Positions 12,446 to 25,351 of a stretch of 64,000 nucleotides of DNA are shown here, piece after piece; position 1 is the first letter of the stretch, and each line of letters starts with the position of its first letter. This DNA is from Juglans regia (taxonomy: Eukaryota; Streptophyta; Magnoliopsida; Fagales; Juglandaceae): positions 26,926,558-26,990,557 of the forward strand of contig NC_049916.1 of assembly GCF_001411555.2 (NCBI RefSeq). The letters are read 5' to 3'. The translations under genes and the position numbers were made by a program. Under the pieces are notes generated by a model, which was not told the origin of the DNA, searched no databases, and saw only the letters and a program-made list of their open reading frames with translations.

Positions 12446-12712
12446 CACTACAAGAAATCAGGCTTTTTCCATCGCTTAAAATCGTCGCAAATACTCTCAA
12501 TAATCGTTGCATTTGATCGTTTGCGGCGATTTTTTATTTGCTGCATTTTCGACGTAATAAAAATGTCATTTTTTATCAATTTCAGCGATTAGAGAAAATC
12601 GTCACAAAAACTACTATTTTCAGCGATTTTTCTTCGTCGTAAATGTCTAAAAAATCGATAAAAATGACCTTTCCGTTTTCCATCAAAATCGCTGAAATAA
12701 ATCGCTGGTAAT
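12446..12712. mobile_element. CACTA transposon end fragment
   Basis: It starts with CACTACAAGAAATCAGG and continues with dense GCGATTTT/AATCGTCGC subterminal motifs. The same end, inverted, closes the element at 36,706-39,118 (CTGATTTCTTGCAGTA). No opposite terminus is visible nearby, so this is one truncated end of the same CACTA (En/Spm) family. Confidence 0.75.
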
Positions 12713-13175
12713 ATTCAGACACATATTCTAGTACGTACTACTACTCTCGATCGAAAAGTATGCTTAACCGTGGAAATATTTAGATGAGATTCAATTGATC
12801 CAATGCATTAGTATTAGTATGATTGTCCGATTAAAATTAACATCATCTTTTATTTTGAAAAATCTGTATGCGTAAAATTCCACACTTTTATAAAACCAGT
12901 AATTATATACGGCTTATTTTGATTCTTTATATAGATATTATATATTCCTCATTCTTCACACAAATTAAAACTGGCAGTAAATTAAAGGTATTACAATTAA
13001 TATTCCCAGTGTGCAGTGTGACAAATAATTAACAAGCGACATCGATGATCGATATTGATGAAAAGCTTGCACCAGTCTGTGGTTTGATGGAGCATGTAAT
13101 TGCAATGACCACATGCATATACTCCTTTTTTTTTTGGGTACCCAAATTTTAATGATCATGGCATATATACATGAT

Positions 13176-13307
13176 TTACCGCAAAAATTTCCTCGAGGAA
13201 ACCTCGAATTCCTGAGACGATGATAGCAGAGGTTCCTGCATGCACCCATGCATTCTAAATTATGCATTAAGAAACACGTAGTACTACTATATATACAGCT
13301 GCTAGAA

Positions 13308-13345
<38 letters not shown>

Positions 13346-15570
13346 GGATTAATTATAAGCTAATTATTACCTCTATTTTTCTGCAATGAAAAAGTTTCTT
13401 TAAGAACCTATTATTGATCAGGAATCTTTTCTTGTTAAACTGTTGGATAAAGCCATGCATTTTGTTGAGTAGAACTTCGTATGTTATTTCAGGTTCCTTC
13501 TCAACCATTTGGATCAAAATAGCGGTCATTGCTCCAGTCATTTCCTTTTTGGACGTCAAAGCCTGCACATGATATATATATATATAGTAATGGCAAATTA
13601 ATTATGATTAGAAGGTTTATGCATGCATGTCTAGTGACGTCGTATTAACAGATCTAGGGGAACAATAGCATATATAAAAGCAGAACGACAAGTACGATTT
13701 CAAGAGAAAAATTGATCTGTAAAACATTTAATAAGATCAACCAATTCCATTTGCATGATATATATCTTACTTGTGTTATAGCCACAAAGATATCCTATAA
13801 AAGCAAATTGATAAATTGACATAATTTTATATATCATGTAATCCATTAGATTTACTTATAATTATTTATAATAAAAATAATTTTATAATTTAAACGTAAC
13901 ACGTTAAATCACATAAGTTTATAGATTTATTTTTACATGTGAGATTTTGTTGTGGCTAAAGTATTTATCTTTAAATCAGTACAGGTCCGAATATAAATTA
14001 AGCGAACATGAGATGAAGGATTATTGAACAAAGAAATCAATTCACTTACGTACATTGGTATCGGCAGCCATCTGATCATCTCCACAAGCACTCAGACAAA
14101 TTGCCAATCCTCCGCTTGTACCTTTTTCTGCTTTTGAGGGAGGTTTGTTGTCTTTCCAACGCTTACTGCAAATCTCAAGCGAGAATTTAACGTCATTAAT
14201 TAATTATATTTATATATTAATTGTTTGTTGCAATACAGTCATGTAAGAATTAATTAGGTGCATCATGTGCCATTTTAGGTTGTTTTTGTGATTAATGCAT
14301 TAATTTGCCAATTAGGTATACATAACTGTCATAGAATTTCAAGTTTAGAATTAATTACCAGCATATTATATATATGTGTATATATATATATAATATCAAG
14401 AGAATTAATAAACAAAACATTAAATCACATATTCATGACGTGCGTACGTACTTTTGTAGGTCGTATGTGTACTCTAAATCAAGAACGGTTCCACTATGAC
14501 AAGCATCCACAATTGCATGAAGTGTGACACCCTCCTTTAGCGGACGCACAATGGTGGAATTTATGTCGTTGTCTACGATCATACCTTGTTCTATAAAATC
14601 AACCGGACAGATAGTTTCATCAAACCCATCAAGCTCATCGTTTTTGAAATCAGGTTGTCGTAAGCCATGTCCAGAGAAGAAGAACACCAATGAGTCTCCA
14701 GACTCTGAACCCTCCACAAGCCATTTTAAGGAGTCTTCTATATTCTTCTTCGTTGGAGTAGTTAAATCATTTCCGTTCTCTTCTTCTGCGTATGCATGCA
14801 TAATTGTATTATAATCTTTTGACCAAGATCAGTGTTTTGTGAATTTCAACATTGAACACTTTTTAAGAACATGGCCGACAAGTTATCATCTAGGGAGACT
14901 TAATTGTCTGGATCGAGTATCCTGTTTTGTTATATATATATATAGATATGTAATATATAGAAGCCACTTGAAATGTAATACATTACTGTATATGTATGAT
15001 CGAAGATAGGATTTGGGAAGAAGATCACTAACATTACTTTTTTTTCAAGTATTATGACCACGAATTAAACTGCAGATTAATTAAGAATGATAAATTACCT
15101 GTGAGGACGCGAATACACTCCTCAGGATAACCAAAGCGCTGAATCAACAAGTTTTTTATGCTTCTCACATCATTGATAGTTCCGCTGAGGCTGTAATTCT
15201 TGTTCCGGTAAGTGACTCCACAAAGAAGTGCTCTCTTTCTTCCGGATATGGCCTCTGCAGGAGATGGCTTATAAATATCTAGGGAAGAAGAATCGCCAGT
15301 AATTGGGCTTGCAGTGTTACTAGAAGAACTACTGCTTGATTGCTGCTTATTCTTCTGACGTCCCTTATGATCTTTTCCAGAATTTCTATATGGCAGAAGA
15401 TTAGGCTTTGAATTTAGTACTGACTCTATGAAACGAAGTCCTAGGCCGCTTCCACTTGACGATCTGCTTATTCTTGTAACGGCATTGCATTCTGTGCAAT
15501 GAATTGTTTCCGAGGGCTTTGGCATTCGATAAACTTTGTTGCACACAGTGCATGTAGCTGTTCCTTCCAT
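13176..15570 (-). CDS. Type I metacaspase with LSD1 zinc finger (copy D, intact)
   Basis: Five exons, minus strand: 15099-15570, 14452-14785, 14054-14165, 13371-13562 and 13176-13235. They total 1170 nt, giving 389 residues, close to Arabidopsis metacaspase 1. All junctions are GT-AG and in phase. Domains: LSD1-type zinc finger (Cys7, Cys10, Cys25, Cys28), Ser-rich linker (about 60-105), p20 with RALLCGVTYRNKNYSLSGTI, catalytic His197 in FSGHG, the DELDGFDETICPVDF acidic pocket, and catalytic Cys253 in DACHSG. The p10 part has ACGDDQ and GAMTAILIQM, and the protein ends with EPLLSSSQEFEV. His-Cys spacing (56) is as expected. The family cleaves after Arg/Lys in the cytosol or nucleus and modulates hypersensitive cell death through LSD1-type partners. 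The start is chosen because the Met directly precedes the zinc finger. A (TA)n stretch about 75 nt upstream (15,644-15,664) could serve as TATA element. This is the only fully intact copy in the array. Confidence 0.9.
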
Positions 15571-15759
15571 TTGGTGTGTACTATTTTCGGGCCGGAATTC
15601 AATATATAACTATGTACATGAAGGACTCTGAAGCTGATCATGAACTCTATATATATATATATATTATCTGTTGCAGAAGTGATCCTAAAGTACTCAGTAC
15701 TTTTTGCCCTTTGGCAGCTTATATTAATAGAATTGGGCACATATATTATAATCGGTTTA

Positions 15760-16343
15760 GAGCATTTGTATTGATTTGGTTAAATTTATTTTTAAAATTT
15801 AGTCAATATCATATTTTTTTATATTTATTTATTCTATTTAAATTCAACCCCCACGTTAGATTATCCATTCACTATTTATATAATAATAAAATATTATTAA
15901 TTTAATAATTTTTTTATTTAATTTATTTTTATCACATTTTGTATCTCTACCAGTTAAATGTTAATAATCTCTACCAGTTAAATGTTAATAATAATTATAT
16001 TCTAATTAAATTAATACTAAAAAATCATATTTTCATAAGTCATTAATGCTAATAAAAAAAATATTTGATTAAATTCATTTAAAATTCTATCTAAATTTTT
16101 TAATTACAAACCAAATAGTATTTTTACTTGGAGTGAGAAACTAATATTTTAATATTTTATTTGGAGTGAGGAATTAGTATTTTAATGTTTGGTGAATCAA
16201 TTGTGGTTCTCTATATTTGGCCAATCACTATAACAAAAGTCTAAATTATTTTAGATTTGCCCAATTCAATGTGGGATGTTTTTGACATCAATTATGTAAA
16301 TTTTAGCCAACCTCTTTATTTGGCCAAGCCAATGAGGATGCTC
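15760..16343. mobile_element. PIF/Harbinger-like MITE
   Basis: Its ends are GAGCATTTGTATTGATTTGG and, inverted, GAGCATCCTCATTGGCTTGG. Both sides carry the 3-bp duplication TTA (15757-15759 and 16344-16346). There is no coding capacity and the interior is AT-rich with a short internal repeat ('ctaccagttaaatgttaataa' twice near 15,947-15,990). Two relatives sit inside the large CACTA element at 50,609 and 52,843. Confidence 0.82.
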
Positions 16344-18979
16344 TTATAATTACGGAGTGTATACTTTTGTATAATTAATGTCGATTATCCGGCAATAACC
16401 TTCAAGAATGCCAGCACATTCATGTCTTTGCAGTATTTATTTATGAAAAATGATAAACACATATAATTTTTTACGATATATTACACAATTATATTTTAAA
16501 ATGAAGGGTGGTTTAGTAAAATATTTTATAAAAATAACATCACTTTATAAAAATACTCTTATTTTTAAATATGTATTGTGAAATATGTCGTGTGGATATC
16601 ATTACTCATTAGTACTAGTATTTCATCCAACTTTCATTTGTTTTTTTTTTTTCTTTTCCCCTGAACAGATGGTAATTAAATGCAGCATCGAGTTCTCTCT
16701 TGTTCTTTTGTTTTTTTTAGAAAAAAAATAAAAATAAAATCCCTTAGTTATATAATGCGATGTATATATATAAATATCTTATGGCTTGTGAAAAATGAAT
16801 AAAACCAAAGTGGAATTAATATTCCTTAACCATCATTAAAATTAAACATGACTTGTCGCTCTTTTTTCCTTTTCCCCTCTATTCTCTCCCTTCTTACGAA
16901 GCAAGAACTTGATGCCTAACCCTTTATTCAGCGGCTGATCAAAGAAGGAACCCCCTTAACTGCTTTTTGCTTTATTGTGTCCTAACCCTACATATTGGTT
17001 CATTAACCAAAAGTTATGATGAAAATATATAATTTGGGTCTTGGATCTTTATTTTGTGTCCTTTCCTATATTCGAGATTTTACTGTCGAACATTGATTTC
17101 TATACATTTCGTTAGATTCCCACGATTAAACATCACCTTTTGAAAAAACGAAATGCAACATATATAGGAACTTTTCAAGAGATCTCTCATCTTAGTATTA
17201 CTCTCGATTAAGCGTACTTATAAGCTGTAGAGTTTTGATGGAATCTAATCGCCCCTGACCATGAAGCATCGCCTTTTGTTTTATAGAATCCATATAAATG
17301 TACGTATATGCTAGCTTTAAGCTCTAGATCAATGATTGAGTTCATAGCTAGATCATATAGTGTGGTACTCAAATGATAAAACAGTGGAGGAATATTAGAT
17401 CCCTTCTTATGTGAGTTACGTTTTTAACTTTTATTCGAAAGAAAATCAGAGAGTTGCACCTATTATCAGTCAGTAATTAATGGGTGGACATGAAGATTCC
17501 CAGAACCCTGTCTTTAACCAACACAGCGCGCTGGCAAATAGAGGCTGTCCAAATGAATATATATTCTATCAAATGCAAGGCTATATATAAACATTTGCAA
17601 TGGAACCGTACGTTTAAGAGATCATCTGAAACATTTTCATTGGACACTGATATTTTTCTGCAAATTTGTTTCTGCTGATGTAGCCACTAACCATGCATAC
17701 CCCTTATAATTTGACCATTATGCTTTACAACGAACTTGCAACTGTTTTTTGTCCTATATATGAAATTGTAGACGTAAATTTTGGAATTAGTTATCTGGAA
17801 GAAGAATTTGGAAAACATCTTTATACTTACTGAAGCCAATTTTTCAATGACATTCAAGAAACTAGTCTTGTAGCATCACGGGCATCTCCTATAGCCATGA
17901 GCCTTTTGCTTACAGATGCTGCTGTTTTTTGCCTAATGAGTTCATTATTTACCGAAAAAAAAAAGAAAAAAAAAAAAGAGGAAAGACAGATTAAAGCTAC
18001 ATCAACAGCTATATGGAAAACCTGGCCTCCAGTTCTTTCTCTTCATCAAAACTACCATCACCTGAACTGCCAGCAACTAGGAAACCACACAGGCATAATC
18101 CAACCCAGAAAGCCTAATCTTGCTGCTATAACTAATATTTTAATCACAGCCAATATAAGCATCTTTCTCATCCACCATTCTGCTGCCAAAATTGAATAAG
18201 AGAAAATTAGCATCAACAACACTGTCTGTAGTTCTACCACAAAAAGAACTGGTAACATTAACGCTGATAAGCTTGGCAGAAACAGATTCAGAAGAAAATT
18301 CAACCAAAACAAATTAGACGAGTTGCATATATAAATTCTTCAAGCTGGTAGCATATCCTTCATTCAAGCAGTGTACTTAAAGTCAGACAATATATATGTA
18401 CAAAAACTCTATATCGAGTTACTTTCATATACTCTTTGCATACTCTACTAATGTGATTGACCGCGTCACTTTTTTTTTAATATAAAATAACTGTTTTGAC
18501 CGATGATTACATAAAAATGACTATATATAGCAGAACTTTATCTAATATGTATCCTTCATTCATATGTATCAGTTTAAACTCCTATGGGTTCTATCCACAG
18601 TTTCTGCTATTTCTTCAAAAGAGAAGCCCAAGGTTTATCAGTGTCAGAACTGATTATAAGCATTTCAAATTAGAGGACTTTTCTTCGCATATTGGGGCGA
18701 GGTACACAATTAATCAATAGAAAGTGCTTTTCTAGTTTTAGTAGGAGTTTAAACTCTAGCAAGGCTACACGAGCAGCCATATGAAAGCAGTGCAGAGATA
18801 CATTAACAAAGAAGGGCTAACGTGAACTTTCTACAATTGTTCGCACTCAATTCTCGTTGTTTAGTAGATAACTAATAAAAATACCATTTTTTCTGTTAAG
18901 TTGGACAGGAATTTCATGTTTAAAGAACAAATAAATAAACCAATAGAAACTAACCCAAATCTAAATATAGTCTCATCCC
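16344..18979. other. Intergenic DNA with duplicated array flank
   Basis: No gene is recognised with confidence. About 16,620-17,130 matches the upstream flanks of copies A and C. An open stretch on the minus strand, 18,058-18,312, encodes 84 mainly hydrophobic residues with several possible membrane segments. I do not recognise it, and its duplicate near 11,530-11,590 does not keep the frame, so it is probably not coding. Confidence 0.4.
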
Positions 18980-19044
18980 AGGGAAATAGAGATTACCCCA
19001 CATTATGGAAAGCTTATACCCAGACAGGTTACAAAAGGGCACTA

Positions 19045-22031
19045 TCAGAGACGATGGGAATTCAATGGTGAGCCGCCGTCCAGTACATTAAGTTGCCCAG
19101 AGATTTTTGCCTTGCAGGTTGGACACATAAAACCAACAGAATCTGGTTGTATTTCAGCATCAACATCATCATGGTTGAACTCCACTCCGCACCATACACA
19201 AGCGGTTGTAAGCTGCTGTCTGTCAGCCATATTTAACATGACTTCTTCCGACTCGAACTGGACAGAGGAACCATATACCCCTTCCATCTCTGCATTATAT
19301 GTCAAATCCATGGGTACCTCCTGCATGGAAAGAGATTCTTGCACGGTCCCAGTACTATACTTAAGAGGTTCTATTTCATCCAACCCCAGCTCCTCAAACC
19401 CGGTTACATTGTTGTGCCTTTGGTCCACACTGGGTAGATGCTCTTCTCCCTGTAATTAAGATTAAAAAAAAACAATGCTTAATTTTGCCAGATAGATCAG
19501 GATCAACCAAACATGTTTGTCACAAACTTTGGGCAGGTGAAAAGTAAAGTGCCTTGAAAACGTTACACACTGTATCATCTTATTTGTTGGAACACTCTCA
19601 AGGTTTTTAATCAATTATAAGGCCAAATAGTACAATAATCCGATAACAACGTCCAATACCTTATCAGAGGCAGCATTGAATGCGGGACAATATTGCAAAG
19701 GTTGCTCTGGGGTCATTAAGGGGTCAGAGACCCCACACTGGAGTGTATTTTCTTCAGAAGTTTTCTGCACAGTTTATGTCACAAGATTATTGGCTAGCCC
19801 ATTGTTGCTGCCACCAAAGCCAACTTTTGGCTCGCTATTTATATCATTATTAACTTCACCAAGCTTTGGATGATCCAAAGTGCTATTTCAAAGGAGATTT
19901 ATATTATCCTTGACAACAGAAAAAATCTGATTGCTAAATTGAGCGAGTAAATGGCCTTCAGGAACTCCCTCCTGCTCAACCCCAGATTCATCATTTTCCA
20001 GCCCATCTTTTTCACAAAACGTTTCAGAGTTATTATCATTTTGCTCTTTAGTAGGTAAGTCAGGGTATCCAAACAAGAATCCATTTTCGAATCTGCTACT
20101 TCATTACAAACGTCAATCTTCTCCATATTTTCTTCAGGGATGCTACGCTCACAGTCTTGCTGATTCAGATCTTATCAGTCATGCCATCATCCATTTCCTC
20201 TCCACTAAGTGGAGAACCAAGATTCATTTCATGATCTGAATTAGCAGCAGAAATTTCTTAAGTAGAAAAGAATTTTGGTTGATCAGAAGTGACACTACCA
20301 TTGGATTCATCATTAGGTCTAACAGCAGAAGTCTCTAGAATAGAATTCTGAGCAATTTCAATCAAAGCATCCATTTTAGAAATCCTTGAAGGCACATCAT
20401 CCCTGGTCGGAGACTCAATTTCTTTTTGAAGAGTAGCTGGACAAAGCAATTCTTCAACCCTCCCCACAAAATTCCTCACATGTATCCCCACATGACTATT
20501 GTAGCGACGCCTTTCCAGAAATACCTCAACTTATTATTACAACATTTTCAAATATCAACATAAAATATAATAAACAATTCAACTTTTTCAAATCCTAAAA
20601 TAATAATAATAATAAATAATAATATTTTAACATCTGAACTCAACTCAACTCAACATCCAAACGCACCATAAGTCTATTCCTCATCGTAGTTCCTTGGTGA
20701 TAGGACAGCAGGTGCTGCAGGTATGAATCCTTCTCTTCAAAGGTCATGCTGCACTTGTGACATTCAAATAAATCACGTATTTGGACATTTGCAAGATTTT
20801 CCATTCCCACTAAGGTTGCTTCCTTCACCTGCTCTCTAGATATAGGAATTATGGGCAGAGCTGAGCCAGAAATGACTTCTTGCCTTCGATGTTCGTCATT
20901 TTGGGTGAAGCCTGTAAGCTGCAGCACGTCCCTTAAAACCTTATTCAACAACATCAAAGCACACCAAACAGCCGCACAAATATTTACTTACATTTTCAGA
21001 AGTCAATCTGTAGGCGCGCTGAATATTTTCACCCTTATGACTACTGGGCCGTTGAGCATCACCAGGGCCGAAAAAGGACATCAAATATGAGCAGCATCCT
21101 TGCAGGATACAAATTGTTGTCCATCAGGGCTGGAACATATCAATTAAAAAGAACACTTTTTTTTTTTTTATAAGTAAGAGTAAATGATACGAATGAAATA
21201 GGCATAGGCTGTGTACACATGAAGTATACAAAAGAACACGTAAATACATTCTAAGATTAAGAGATCAATTAAAGAGAACATGTAAGGCCCAGCAAAGGGA
21301 GGGGAAGAGAGAGTGAGGATGGGGGAAGAAACATAGCATAAAAAGAAATAAGCCAACAATTTAACAGTAACAAAAATTTTCGGGAGTTTCAAAGATGAGC
21401 CTAAAGACATGTCACAGATAAGAAACAAAGAGCTACAATAGGGACGAGATATCAATAATCGTTCCTCAAGCTATTTTCCTGCCAAAGAAGTGCAAGCATT
21501 CCAAACTTTAAAGTATCCTAACTTTCAGTTCATATAAATATTGTTATTATTATTATTATAAGCTATTAGTTATGAGTATATATTCTTATAATATATAATT
21601 TTTTTTTTTTACATTTACAACCTCGACAATATGAACTATTATTAAACGAAGTTAAATCATAAAACTATACTATGTTCCTAGCAAAGAAACAGACGAAGAA
21701 ACCAAAATTCGAAACAAAACCAGGAAAACAACCTTATATATCTGTGGTAGTAAATTGAGGAGCGGCTGTCTCGCCTCTTGATACCCAGCAAGAGCTTCCA
21801 CCCTACTGGCAAGGCATCCCCAAAAAAAATCCCTCATAAACCCCAGCAACTCCTCCTCACTCTCCATCCCCAGACTCCTCCTCCTCAGTTGTTCTCCATA
21901 CCGGTCCTCCAAATTCGCCAACTACGCAAGATCCACCGCCACACCATTCCTATTCACAATCTCCATCACACGCCTCCCATAGCCATCCTCCATTTGCAGA
22001 ACCTTCACTTTCGGCTTCCTTCCTCTCTTCA
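19045..22031 (-). pseudogene. MBD8-like methyl-CpG-binding-domain protein, degenerate
   Basis: Recognisable pieces run in order on the minus strand. The first exon is 21733-22031 (MKRGRKPKVKV start, LANLEDRYGEQLRRR). Part of an MBD exon lies at about 21,000-21,130 (SPDGQQFVSCK, then FFGPGDAQRP in another frame). A C2H2 finger is at 20640-20957 (CHKC, HLLSYH), a second partial finger at 20,260-20,520 (YNSHVGIHVRN), an acidic region at 19,680-20,160, and the last exon at 19045-19428 (CVWCGVEF, FMCPTCKAKI). The order fits plant MBD8-like nuclear proteins as I know them. Breaks seen: TAG at 21922-21924 in exon 1, a frameshift inside the MBD piece, loss of the MBD N-terminal half, a frame change near 19,900-20,120, and a MITE remnant beside the finger exon. 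The family assignment rests on memory of the motifs. Confidence 0.68.
20526..20670. mobile_element. Partial GTTTGGAT-type MITE inside the MBD8-like relic
   Basis: On the minus strand it begins with GTTTGGATGTTGAGTTGAG and goes on with an AT-rich body. The end motif matches other GTTTGGAT MITEs in the window (26,019 and 40,867). The opposite terminal repeat is not clear. It directly abuts the exon encoding the second finger. Confidence 0.6.
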
Positions 22032-22279
22032 TTTTCTCTCCCAGCCAAAAGCCATCGTTTTTTCTCTTTCCGCCTCCTCTTGGTTCATGCTAACTAATAA
22101 GGACGATAAGGATGGTAAGGTTAGGGTTACGTCGAAGTGATCAAACCGGGGGTCTTGGTCCAGGAAATGCTTGAGGTGGTTGATGATATGGCAGTTCTAG
22201 ATGTGTTCTGAGTCGTCGGAGGGGACAGGGGGAAGCTTGGGGTGGGGAGCAGACCAGCAACTCGGTGGCGGTGGCCGGC

Positions 22280-22514
22280 TGAGGGGTAGAATTGGAGGAG
22301 CAGGAGCCTACTGATTCGTTGAAAATGGAGCGGTCGATTTTAGGTGCTTCCCCTCTCTTTATCTTTCGGTACGAGTACAACTCCATGAGAACAACTCCTT
22401 GGGACTTGCTCCAACCACTCCCTCTTCATCTTCTTCACCCTCCAAGCTCGATCCGAAGCAACTTAGAGCCCTGATTCCATTTCTTGAAGCCCTTCTCAAA
22501 GAGCATGGAAATAT
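22280..22514 (+). pseudogene. Unrecognised plus-strand gene fragment, 5' part, cut by a solo LTR
   Basis: An ATG-started reading (22292 or 22328) encodes SILGASPLFIFRYEYN. A second frame encodes SKLDPKQLRALIPFLEALL and KEHG up to the LTR insertion at 22515. After the LTR, 24736-24785 seems to continue (MVDAVEKFSHPPVK). I do not recognise the family. It lies back to back with the MBD8-like relic, about 260 bp from its start, suggesting a former divergent promoter. A frame change near 22,400 and the LTR insertion indicate it is broken. Confidence 0.4.
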
Positions 22515-24730
22515 TGTAACACCCCGTATTTTAGTGTATTTTTACTGAAGGAATTATTTTTATGGATTCAAATTTATTCTCTTATTTTAAAATTATTGGA
22601 TTTTTAATTGGATTATTTTTAGGATTTTTAATTTGGTGAAAATTAATTTTTATGTGCTTTCTTCATATTTATTTATTGTTGTGCATTTAAATTACTTTTC
22701 ATATTTAATTAATTACTGTGGGATTTAATTATTTCAATTTAACTTTACCATTATGTTTAAATTATTTTATTTAACTTGTGGTTTTGAAATTATTTCCGTT
22801 GGATCATTTTTGTAACCCAAGATATGAGGATTGGACCTCATTTCTTTTCCTACATTTTCTCTTTTCTCTTTCTTTTTCTTCCTTTTTTCTTTTTCTTCTT
22901 TCTTTTCTTTCTTTTTTCTTTCTTTCCCCAAGCTCTCCCGCGCGACGCCCAGCCCTTCCCTCTCTCTTCCCGTGCGTCGCCCCTCTCCCCCAGCCCGCCG
23001 CCATGAGCCGGCGGTGGCCGTCACCTCCCAGTCCGTTCACCTCCCCTGCCGCCGGCGACCTCACCCCACCCACCAACCTCACCTCCATTCACGCCGCCGT
23101 TAACCACCAGTAGCCCTTCAAAGCCGCGGCGTCACTTTCGCTCCAGCGCCGCCGTCGCACCACCATTGGCCACCATCTCTTCACCACTTCATCCTCGACC
23201 TCTTGGCAACCCATTGGACCCAACCCCACCTCCGATCCGTCACCGGTGAAGCACTTCCAACTCTACTTCCGTTTTGGGTGTTTTTTATCTTCTACCGCCG
23301 CCCACGCCGCCACCCACGGCCAACCTTCACCACCACTAGTTTCACCGACATCCCTAGGTCTTACTCTATCAATTTTGGGTCTTCATTTGTCTTCGTTGAA
23401 AAGTAGGTATCTGTGACCCACGGCCACAGTGTATTTTACACTGTCCTGCAGCTGTTTTTCCACTTCTTGCAGCTTCGTGATCCTTCGGAAATTGTTATAT
23501 AGCACTGTAAGTATTTTTCAAAGAATTCTTGTGAATTTAATTTATTTTTGCACTAACACATTTCACTGTATTTAAACTGTTGATTGGTTTTGCCGGACTA
23601 AATCCGAGGAGTACGGGGGTCGGATGGATTGGTGATTGGAGTTGTTTGGTTGGATTTGATTGGGTTGGTTATTGATGGTTGTTGATTAGTGTCGGTACAT
23701 GTACATTTCATGATATCATGCATGATCATGTTTGTAAAGGAAAACTAGGTTTTCGTGTATTGCATTCATGTTCATGTGCTTATGAAAACTGAGTTTTCAT
23801 ATGAGAATGGAATTTGGGTGCGTGCGTATCACGATCCCAAGCCGAGATGGGACATTATCTCGGTGGAGCTCCTCTGGTTACTCGGGAGCGGAATATACTG
23901 AGTAACGTCCCGTTGATTGTCGTTGGGCGACAATGGGATCGGACGAGAGATTCGTGCCGACTCCATGGTCCTTCTGCTGGTGGGGACTAGAGGATGTTTG
24001 GCCATGTACACGCTGGGCGCGGAACTGGGCATCGCTCGTTGGGTAGTGGGTGCTCGGCCATGAACGCGCTGGGCGCGAAACTGAGCATCGCTACGAATCC
24101 AGGACGTGCGGATGGTCCCTAGGGGAGGCCATGGTGCATAGGGTAATAACGGATTAATTGGCTATTTTCTGAAAAAATAGTATGAGTTGGATTTTGTGTA
24201 AATCATTTTCTGGGAAAATGTTTTACGGATTATTTTTGGGCCAAATGAGATTTTGGCGTGTGTTGGAAAATTATCATTTTCGGGGAAAATGATGTTTTGA
24301 GGAAAAATGCATATTTCATCATATGCATGCATGTTGGTTGCATTAAATGCATTTTATTCCTGAGGATTATTTGGGTTATACTTACCTGCGGTACCATTAT
24401 GTGGTAACGCAGATTTTGATGCAGATGAAGATGAGGGTGAGCTTGAGGAGTCGGCTCCGCCCGAGGAGTGATTTGGGATCACTCATTTGTATTTTGGGTC
24501 ATGTGTTAAACTCTATTTTGGGATGACTGTATAACTTTTTAAATCCTTTTACTGATGTTTACTTGTATTTAAATTCTGGTACTTAGTAGACTTAATTATC
24601 CGTTGCGTTGTTATTGTACATTGTCGCTTGTACACACACTTGGCACTTTCGTTGGGATATGTGACCGTGTTGTCATCATCCCGGCGTCTCGATTCTCGTG
24701 TTTCCTTACATGGGGGTTGGGGGCGCCACA
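22515..24730 (+). mobile_element. Solo LTR of a Ty3/gypsy-type retrotransposon
   Basis: It begins TGTAACACCCCG and ends GGGGGCGCCACA, flanked by AATAT (22510-22514) and AACAT (24731-24735), a 5-bp target-site duplication with one change. There is no primer-binding site, no internal domain and no second LTR, so it is a solo LTR from recombination. Inside is a polypyrimidine tract (22,855-22,935) followed by a C-rich exon-like stretch (22,940-23,400). The open frames on both strands there are compositional, not genes. Confidence 0.82.
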
Positions 24731-24735
24731 AACAT

Positions 24736-25079
24736 CATGGTAGATGCAGTGGAAAAATTTTCACACCCACCAGTTAAAGAAAAAAAATAGTTGTGCTAGT
24801 TTCTCAACTCAATGTGACTCTTGACTCGAGTGAGTGAGATAGAATTGGATTTTTTTTTTTTTGGATATTTGTTTCTAGCTTTCCCTGGAAAATTGATTGA
24901 CAATTTCAACGACAATTAATTTCATTCGTAGCATTTGGTTGCTTAGCAAAAATTGATTTTGCTAATGTAACGTATTTATTTCCTTTTGCATGGTTCGCAT
25001 TTCTGGATTCTTTTAGTCGAGTTTGATGAATTTTTACTTCGAATCTAAACAGAGATCGGGAGAGAGAGATCGATTGAGG

Positions 25080-25118
<39 letters not shown>

Positions 25119-25303
25119 AATGAGGCTTACGGCTTGGTAGAGAGAAGATGGAGAGGGAGGGAGAAATGGGGAAAGGGAGCTTTCGGTGGTCTTGCTGCCA
25201 TGGGATGCTTGACTCTAGATGGGTGGAGCACGACTTGCACTGGAGTGGTTCTCGGTTTGCCATGGCTTGAGGCCAACGGTGGTGACAATGGAAGGGAAGA
25301 AAT

Positions 25304-25351
<48 letters not shown>

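Noticed and set aside
14524..14814. Plus-strand open frame of 96 codons
   Set aside because: It is a shadow of metacaspase D exon 2 on the other strand.
18058..18312. Hydrophobic minus-strand frame as a membrane-protein gene
   Set aside because: No family is recognised, its duplicate at 11.5 kb breaks the frame, and no neighbouring exons are visible.
22767..23113. Long open frames on both strands with Lys/Glu/Arg-rich or Phe/Ser-rich products
   Set aside because: They lie in a polypyrimidine tract inside the solo LTR and are compositional. No family motif is present.
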